DNA from: Serendipita indica DSM 11827
Taxonomy: Eukaryota; Basidiomycota; Agaricomycetes; Sebacinales; Serendipitaceae
DNA length: 24,704 nt
Direction: 5' to 3'
Assembly: GCA_910890315.1 (NCBI GenBank)
Contig: CAJVGD010000051.1
Coordinates: 1-24,704, forward strand
Made by a program: the position numbers and the translations under genes. The notes under the pieces were generated by a model. That model saw nothing but the letters and a program-made list of their open reading frames with translations. It was not told the origin of the DNA and did not search any database. Of this stretch, positions 18,299-24,704 are shown one piece after another (within the stretch, counting starts at the first letter, position 1; each line of letters opens with the position of its first letter).

Positions 18299-21138
18299 TC
18301 AGACATAGTTGCCGCTACTTCCTCGTTGGATCATCGCCAAGACGCGGTTGACGACGTTTGGCACCTCTTCGCTGAGAATCGTCTCGCGCGCATGAGCGTT
18401 GCTCTCCGCGGCAAGTCGCATCATCTGTCTATTGTTCCCCACAATCTGAATACCTTGCGTGATCATGACATCTAGATTGGGATACTTGTCTTGTGTCACA
18501 TTGTACTGCCGCGTGGTTCAGCAGCTTGGTTGAAAGTGAGAAACTGAACGTACCTCGTGCAGAACGGCCAAACATCTCCTCTTGAATTCTTCAGTGGGAG
18601 CGCGCCCTTTTCAAGACGCGGGAGGTCCACCGCTCTCGATCAACTCGTCGCCTTCACCGTCGGTGCTATAGACAGGTGGTGGATGAGCTTCGATCGGGAG
18701 ACTATCCTCTCGCCCGCCAACATCTATCCTCCGGTGGGCTCCCCATCGAGCTCCCTTGACTGACCCTCGAGACGCTAGATTCGCGCGAAAGGCATCAGAA
18801 GACGTCTGCTCCAAGCCTGCTCCTCCTGCTCCTCCACTCCCAGTGCTCTCGTGATGGCGATGATGAGGATATCCATGAGTAGCATCCGGAGGAGAATAAC
18901 TGGGTGAAAACGCATGTGGACGAGGCGGAGGCGTTGGTGCCGTGTTCTCGCTCCCGGCGCGCTCATGTCCAAGAGGAGGACGCTCGAGTGGATGTGGACT
19001 ATCTGTGATGGCAGCAGTCTGCATGAACACCCTCGGAGGCGGCGCAGGAGGTGGAGGAGCGGAGAGCTTCTTCGCCGGCACAAGTGAGTGCGAACCACGC
19101 TTCGTCGATGTAGCAGTGATAGCAGGAGGCGGAGGTACCTGCGGCGGTTGCTGCTGTGCTTGCTCGTGTACCCATCCAGGAGCAGCCCTGGGTGCAGTAT
19201 TCCACGCATTTGCCTCCATGAATGCATCGAAATCGAATTGTGTCGAAGCGCGCTGTGGACGAGCGGGTGCTGGTTTCGGTGTACCAGGTCCTTCGGATCC
19301 ACCATCATGAGCCGAGTCCGCAGCGTCTATAGGAGCATCTGCTTCTCTCATTGATGGTACAGATGGACTTTTCACAGACTTTCCGATCGACGCTTGGACG
19401 GCTTGAGAGAGGTGGGTCGGCAGAAGCGCCGGGGAATACGTTGATCCAGCAGCAGGCTTGACTGTAGAGGCGGCTTTGGCAGAATGTGGGACAGCAGATG
19501 CACGACCACGATACGCATCTGGGTCCGGTGCGCTCATCAAAGACGCGCGATGACCTGGAGGAGCTGGCTTGACCTCGATGGGTGGTTCGTCCGTCTCTTG
19601 GACTCCATTCCTATTTGAAGATTAGATCAACCACTTATTTGAGATGCTGCACTTACACCACGTCGGGATACTTTAACCACGAGATTCGAGCTTGTTACGG
19701 CGACGTTGCTCTCGCTCGGCTCTGTACCTCGCCTTTTCCGCTTTATACAAGGCCTTTGCCTCTTCAAGGCGCTGCTGACGACTTTGCAGATGCAGCGGCT
19801 GGCACAGATGCTGGTGCTGGTACCGCAGTTCTCTTTTCAGTATGGATAGGAGTCTTTGGAAACGCAGAGCTCGGAGTCGGGCGATGTGTCCAAATGACAT
19901 CGCCATCTTGCTCCTCGATATCCGACGGTGGATCCTCTTCGACAATTGTTTGCACGCGCTTCATCACTTTGACAATCCCTTCAGCCAACGCGAGCTCCTT
20001 GGGCTTTGGTTGACCAGGTGGAAAAGCAGACATGGGCGTAATGGCTGATTTCAGTGCCATGCCCTCCCAGGTGCCGCGAAGCTGATGCGCGACCCCATCG
20101 TCCTCGAGCAACTGCGTGACGACATCGACAAGAGACACGAGCTGAGTAATCAGTGTCCCATACGTGCCTTCATCCGACTGCTGTCGAGTAGACTCTCCCG
20201 CGCCGCTCTCCAAGCTCATCTTTTTGACGATATTCGAAATGAGCGGGATGGGACCCATGTCACGGGGAGCCTCTGGGATCTGTATCGTCGGTTTCTTGGG
20301 GGTGTCGTTATTTATGACCGACCTATTCGACGCAACGTCGACATCGACGGTACTGTAGAGGGGAACAGGGTCCAAGCTCGTGGTCGACATCGCACGGCCT
20401 TTCCTTGTCCTCGACGGAATCCGTGGCGGCCCAGAACTCGCGACAGATTGAGGTCGTGTCGGTTCCTCGAGATGCGGATAGTCGACACTACGGACGGTGC
20501 CTTCTGGTTCTTCGTCTTCGACGTCTCTCTCAGATGGCGCTTGAACTTTATCCACGAGTTGTCGTCCTCTTGACGGAGCTGCATTACCTGCATGTTGGGC
20601 GACGCACCAATGCCCAGATGGCGCGGGACGGCGTGGGGCGTCTCTTCTCCTGGAATCACGAGCTGCACGTCCGTTGGGTCATTTGGAGGACGGTTGATAA
20701 ACGTATAGTCTTCGTCGGTGAACTTGCCAGTATGCGCTTGTTGCAATATTTCGGTAATGCTCTCGTGTTCCTCCGTGTCCTCAATCTCCGACATGGGAAT
20801 GTGAGATGTGATACTGCTTCCATTCTCTCAAATCCTTGAGGTCAAAATCGAGCAGGAGACCCTAAGAGAATGTCAGTTCTAGATGGGCGTTATCGCAGAG
20901 TTGAGAGGCTCACAGCGACAGCACGAGCACTCTTAGGACCAAGCAAGTATGACCTGAGCTCATCTTGGTTATGAATTGTCGTCAGAGATCCATCACGGTC
21001 TCTGTGGATCAGGGCAACATTGCTCGGCGGAACATCAAAGAGCTCGGTAACCTTTTCCGTCACGGTCGTCCAGTGTGCGTCATATGGAACCAGAAACGCC
21101 TTGATTTCATGCTGGAACTGGATGCGAAAGTGAAGCAT
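18299..21138 (-). CDS. Large disordered protein with PB1-like N terminus and conserved C-terminal helix block
   Basis: Function unknown. The start at 21138 gives FRIQFQHEIKAFLVPYD, then WTTVTEKVTELFDVP, VALIHRDRDGSLTTIHNQ and DELRSYLL: a PB1-like ubiquitin fold with an acidic HRDRDG loop, a type that pairs with other PB1 domains. After the intron 20862-20913 come FDLKDLREWKQYHI and a long acidic, Pro/Ser-rich region containing a helix-like stretch LITQLVSLVDVVTQLLEDD (about 20090-20150). A charged coiled-coil EEAKALYKAEKARYRAEREQ (about 19700-19770) precedes the intron 19611-19656. Next is a Pro-rich tail (PPPPAPPPRVF) and, after the intron 18490-18553, IQIVGNNRQMMRLAAESNA, ending at TGA 18299-18301. 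Frame changes occur near 20795, 20560, 19780 and 19680, and an in-phase TGA near 18611 separates the tail from the last block. A scaffold role is only a guess. Confidence 0.7.
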
Positions 21139-21230
21139 CACGAGACTGTCGAGCCACAAGAGCCAGGGGATAGGGGCGGCGTCAAGATGCGCGAGCGAGC
21201 TGCCTCTCATTTCAAAATCTCCATGAGATC

Positions 21231-21240
21231 AAAAAAAAAA
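21231..21240 (-). promoter_or_regulatory. Poly(dA:dT) tract upstream of the PB1-like gene
   Basis: Ten consecutive A on the plus strand (T on the coding strand), 93 bases before the ATG at 21138. Such tracts exclude nucleosomes and are common in fungal promoters. It also lies past the stop (21364) of the gene upstream on the same strand, so it could belong to that 3' end. Confidence 0.35.
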
Positions 21241-21363
21241 GGACTGATTGTTGGGTCGTATATGAATAGTACAAACATACGGCTAAGTCTGGAAAGGTGA
21301 CGAAACACGCGCTCTCCGAGGACCAACGTAATAAGCCACAGACGTGCACTGGGCTTTCTGCGT

Positions 21364-22317
21364 TTACACAAAGCCATCGAAATGGCCCTTGAGCATACGC
21401 TCACCTATAGGCGGGTGGTGTTATAAGCCGGGCTTTTAAACAGCGAATAGGCAACACATACCAATAGGACTGGGAGCGTGGCTTTGGCATTTCTGAGGAT
21501 GCCAGAGTTGCACGACGACCGTGGGGACGATCGATCGAGGAAGAGTTGCCGCGGTCGAATGGACAGTCTGTGATCTTGTAAGGGCATTATCCGCGTCTTG
21601 AATAGCAGAATTGCCGGTAGGAACGGCAGGCTATAGAGAAAGAAGTCAGAGCTTGAAGAAGGCGGCCACATGACATGAGATGAAGGGAATGCAGGGATGC
21701 AATTAGGGGTGGCGTGCGGGGATGAGTGCGTGAGGTGGACGCGTATCGATAGCGAATGAGATGGAGACGAGTGCGAGTGAGATACACCAAAAGAGCCAAT
21801 CAAGACGTACACGTTGGAAAGGAGTGCTGCCGCTAAGACTGAGACGACGGAGGATGCCGGCCCCACGGTCTTGGGCAGCCTTTGCCGCTGGGTTGTTCTG
21901 CGGGGGATTTGTAGAAAAAACCTGCCAGTCAGTTCATGCTCATTGTACGATGATGGCCGAGCACGGGCGAAGTTTCGGGTTGGCCGCGTCTTTTCGAATA
22001 CAGAACCAGGCATATTAGCGATGGTTGGACGCAGCGAACTGGGAGACTTTGATGCGGCGTCCTTGTTGAAGAAGTAGGGACAGAATAGGCGAAGAGGAAG
22101 GGCGGGTCTGGGTAACGTTGGAGACTGCTCAATCGTAGATCAGTAAGCAACCGTGACGCGCAGAATAAGCATATCAACGCGAATAGACGTACAGAGGGCG
22201 GAGACTGCAGTGCGACGAGCCAGGAAAACTCGGGAACGTTGTCGTCGACGGACGAAACCGAACAGAACGTTGGCGGTGGATAGGGATCGGTTTGGGTGTC
22301 GTGGGATTATCAGACAT
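21364..22317 (-). CDS. Conserved basidiomycete protein of unknown function
   Basis: The start at 22317 reads MSDNPTTPKPIPI, then Ser/Pro-rich sequence. An exon around 22060-22140 gives SSSPILSLLLQQGRRIKVSQ and FAASNHR. After an intron ending CCCCGCAG comes NNPAAKAAQDRGAG running into GAGILRRLSLSGSTPFQR (about 21811-21895). The 180-bp intron 21631-21810 (GTACGT..CTATAG) precedes VPTGNSAIQDADNALTRSQ and a disordered stretch. The last intron, 21405-21461 (GTATGT..CTATAG), joins the C terminus APSPIGERMLKGHFDGFV before TAA 21364-21366. I recall the RRLSL and GERxLKGHFDGF motifs from proteins of other Agaricomycetes, but not a function. Mostly disordered, no membrane helix once introns are removed. 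The frame between 21463 and 21630 shifts at least once. Confidence 0.65.
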
Positions 22318-22521
22318 TTCTACGTGCTGTCGATGATGATTACAAGAAACACTGGGTGGGCGAGGTCCAGAAGTGGAGGGCCATAGGCGTAAGGGTTCCC
22401 CGCAATTTCTCAAACTTTGCCGCCGCGACCACTTGACGTATTCGGAAAGCGGATCAGAACAAGCTTGAATTCACGCCAAACGTCTATTCTGAATTTCTTC
22501 AGATTTGTTTCACTGCTCCAA

Positions 22522-23970
22522 ATGGTTTCGTGGCCAACGCCACCACTCATTCGCAACGTCAGGATACCCACTCATCCGGAATACGCCCTGATTGGCCTGT
22601 TCATCCCACTGCTGGTGTATTTTGGAGACGGAGCCGCAGCACCGTTTCTACAATTATTACGCGAATATTTGTCCATCCTATCAAGGTCAGTTACATGCAT
22701 CCTGACAGCAGCAACGCACTCAAAAATAACATAGTCGTGCCGGGGAACCTCTGTTCCGGCATGGGAGTACACTCCAGAGGGTTTAGTACGTCCGCAGTTG
22801 CAAAAGCGCGCAGTATACAACTCAACTGCTGTATTCTTAGAAACACGATAGAACGTTTGTTATCGTCGACAAGAATACGCACAAGACGATTACAGCTCGC
22901 GAAATTCCAAAGGTCAGACATTCAACGTCTGCAGTCGAAGCCCCTCACCGACGTAGCCTAGATGGTCTTGATTCATCCTAGAATAGAAGAGACTCCCAAG
23001 GGACAGATACTCGAAATTCATTTTCCAAGCGAAACTACTATTGGCGTTGTAAGGACATACTTGGTACCTCCAGAAGAGGTTGTCAAGAGCTGGACAAAGT
23101 AAGCGAGCACAATAATTGCTTTTCATACTCAGACGAGTCTAGGCTAGACGATATTCAGATTTGGTCGCATACCACTGATGGATACATCTGCGAGTCACTT
23201 GAGCAAGGTGGTCTCGATCCGTCTGGAGCCCTCTCCAAGTATCTTGAGCGCGACGTGTTGCTCATTCGCAAAGGTCCTACCACACGACATCTCAAGCCCA
23301 CCGCCGCGTTCCCCGCTCTCCAGGGGTCAGCCGTGTTCCAGGATGGATATCCTATCCTCGTCGCATCTGAAGAGAGTCTTGTAGACGTTCAGAAAAAGCT
23401 TTCCCTCAGCGCAGCTGGCGTCGAAGGCTGGAAAATCAACGGTGTCGCTGGCGAGTGGACGGGCGAACTCGTCATGGAAAGGTGAGAAGTTTGAGTCTGG
23501 GCATCTTTCTTCTGCTCATATATGCAAACAGATTCCGCCCGAATGTTGTCGTCGAAGGCGCGGGAAAACCGTATGCAGAAGAGGAGTGGGAAGAGATTTC
23601 GTTTACCACCACGGAGCGGAGTGGTCGTGCTTCATCTGAATACGGTCGAATGCTCCTGGTATCACGGTGCACACGCTGTCAGGTAATATTCAGCGCTTTG
23701 CATTCCGACGTCGGCTGATCTCTATATTCAGCTGCCGAACATTGAGCCTTCGACGGGTATCCAACACAAGCATGTTCCGTACAAGGTCCGTGTAGTCGCC
23801 GTAACATGACGAGGAGCTGACGGCCTTGGTGCTGCTACAGGTGCTAGCCAAGTACCGGCGAGTGGACCCTGCTCGTCCATACACGCCTTGTTTCGGTGTC
23901 AACGCGGTTCCACAAGAGTCTGGGGTGGGTCGGCGACACTGTCCATGCGACGGTTTGCGGCTGCTGGTAA
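22522..23970 (+). CDS. MOSC-domain molybdenum-cofactor protein (mARC-like)
   Basis: Probable Mo-cofactor oxidoreductase of the mARC/MOSC group, which reduces N-hydroxylated compounds; membrane-anchored by an N-terminal helix HPEYALIGLFIPLLVYF (start 22522). The MOSC_N barrel reads TRIFVHPIK, SCRGTSVPAWEYTPEG, FVIVDKNTHKTITAREIPK and MVLIHPRIEETPKGQILEIH. The MOSC domain follows: FRPNVVVEGAGKPYAEEEW, RCTRCQLPNIEPSTG (with the Cys expected to bind Mo) and YRRVDPARPYTPCFGVN. Seven introns: 22686-22734, 22786-22840, 22913-22961, 23099-23142, 23482-23531, 23683-23731 and 23786-23840, all GT..AG. Two frame changes: at the T run 22620-22623 (VYF then WRRSRS fits with one more T), and near 23925 before VGDTVHATVCGCW, whose TAA is 23968-23970. 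In the uncorrected last frame the protein would run about 30 bases further. Confidence 0.9.
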
Positions 23971-24219
23971 ATTGCCAGAAAGAGGTGATTGTAAAAAACT
24001 AGAGCATGTTTCGTATGGAACCCTTTGCTAGAAATAGAGCTTGATCCAGTGGCCGCTGAGAGCCGGGCGCCGGCGTTTCCAGGAGCGAGCACAAGGCCGA
24101 TTGATGGGCTTCGCCTTGGCTCTTGAGCTTTGGATCCTCCCACCACGGGCCTCGATTTTTGACGAAATTTATTCCTACTAGAATAAAACCTCCGCTCTTT
24201 GTTTTTCTTTTACTCGATC

Positions 24220-24704
24220 ATGATCAGCTCAGGCCATTTGGAGGCGCGGGACGCCATCCGACATATTGAGGCCAGACAAGGACGAGGACCACCAACGCCA
24301 GTAGCGCCAGCAGATCCACCAGAAGATGATGGAGACATTATTTCCATGATCCTCTCGGGGATTTTGGTGGAATTGACGACGAGCCGACGACAACATCGAC
24401 CAGATCCTCGACGCGGTCAACAAGCACGCTCCACGAGTACGACGACGAGCAGCACACGCTCAACAAGCACGTCTACGTCGACTCGTACAACCGCAGAGGT
24501 CGTGACCACGCCGCCAGTGGTTGCTACTCAACCCCATCGTCGAGCTCGGCGCGCTCAACGACGATAATCACCCAAACTGCGAACAATGCAAACAATACGG
24601 CTAACGATACATCTAAGAACAGCGGTTTACCCAGCGTCGTGATTGAGTCATTGTAGCCGCCGCCGTCATCTTTGGCCTCATCTTTATTGCCTCATTGCTC
24701 GCGT
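24220..24704 (+). CDS. Ser/Thr-rich single-pass membrane protein, truncated by the right edge
   Basis: The ATG at 24220 opens MISSGHLEARDAIRHIEARQ, a short acidic Pro stretch (PPEDDGDIISMIL), then a long Ser/Thr run (SSTRSTSTSTSTRTTAEVV in one frame, SSARSTTIITQTANN in another). Close to the edge IVAAAVIFGLIFIASLLA is a clear membrane helix (about 24650-24703). The frame changes at least twice between the start and the helix (near 24365 and 24648). The layout is a mucin-like stalk plus anchor, like the protein at 7336-8662. No clear signal peptide follows the ATG. The cytosolic part lies beyond the window. Function unknown; a cell-surface sensor or adhesin-like role is inferred only. Confidence 0.55.

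Noticed and set aside
19582-20839. Several long plus-strand open frames
   Set aside because: They are antisense shadows of the PB1-like gene; the minus strand has the splice sites and consistent protein composition.
1-24704. tRNA, rRNA or other structured RNA genes and retroelement copies
   Set aside because: Reading both strands by eye I saw no cloverleaf with TTC-type loop signatures, no rRNA segment and no retroelement protein motif; a covariance-model scan was not possible here.

Overview
This looks like a gene-dense stretch of a filamentous basidiomycete genome, most likely Agaricomycetes and probably Rhizoctonia/Ceratobasidium-like. The genes have many short introns (about 44-72 bp) with GT..AG ends and CTRAC-type branch sites. 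They include fungal housekeeping genes (Tom40, Pin1/Ess1, APC10, an mARC-like MOSC protein), a bZIP-DUF3425 regulator and a NACHT-WD40 STAND protein of the kind greatly expanded in Rhizoctonia. The genus is my inference from family resemblance; no search was run.

Layout. 1-810 (-): short-chain dehydrogenase cut by the left edge. 1328-2085 (+): APC10/DOC1, split into small pieces. 2610-4416 and 4867-6595 (+): a diverged tandem pair of an unrecognised gene, both decayed, with a 10-bp minisatellite at 4509-4640 between them. 7043-7298 (+): a low-confidence Ser-rich fragment. 7336-8662 (-): single-pass membrane protein with a Ser/Thr-rich ectodomain. 9140-10406 (+): Tom40. 10585-11133 (-): Pin1-type prolyl isomerase. 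11391-16120 (+): NACHT-WD40 STAND protein with about 14 WD repeats. 16453-18015 (+): bZIP factor. 18299-21138 (-): long disordered protein with a PB1-like N terminus. 21364-22317 (-): conserved basidiomycete protein of unknown function. 22522-23970 (+): MOSC (mARC-like) protein. 24220 to the right edge (+): a second Ser/Thr-rich membrane protein.

The genes form no operon or obvious pathway cluster. Several are arranged head to head (SDR/APC10, membrane protein/Tom40, Pin1/STAND, unknown protein/MOSC) with 0.2-0.5 kb between starts.

The dominant oddity is that nearly every conserved gene, including normally essential single-copy ones (Tom40, Pin1, APC10), changes reading frame by single bases, often at short homopolymers. 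The protein-level signal stays strong across these breaks and the splice sites stay clean. I read this as uncorrected consensus indels in most genes. The tandem orphan pair, with further in-frame stops and heavy divergence between copies, is a better candidate for true decay. CDS coordinates below therefore give the span of homology and splice structure rather than one open frame.
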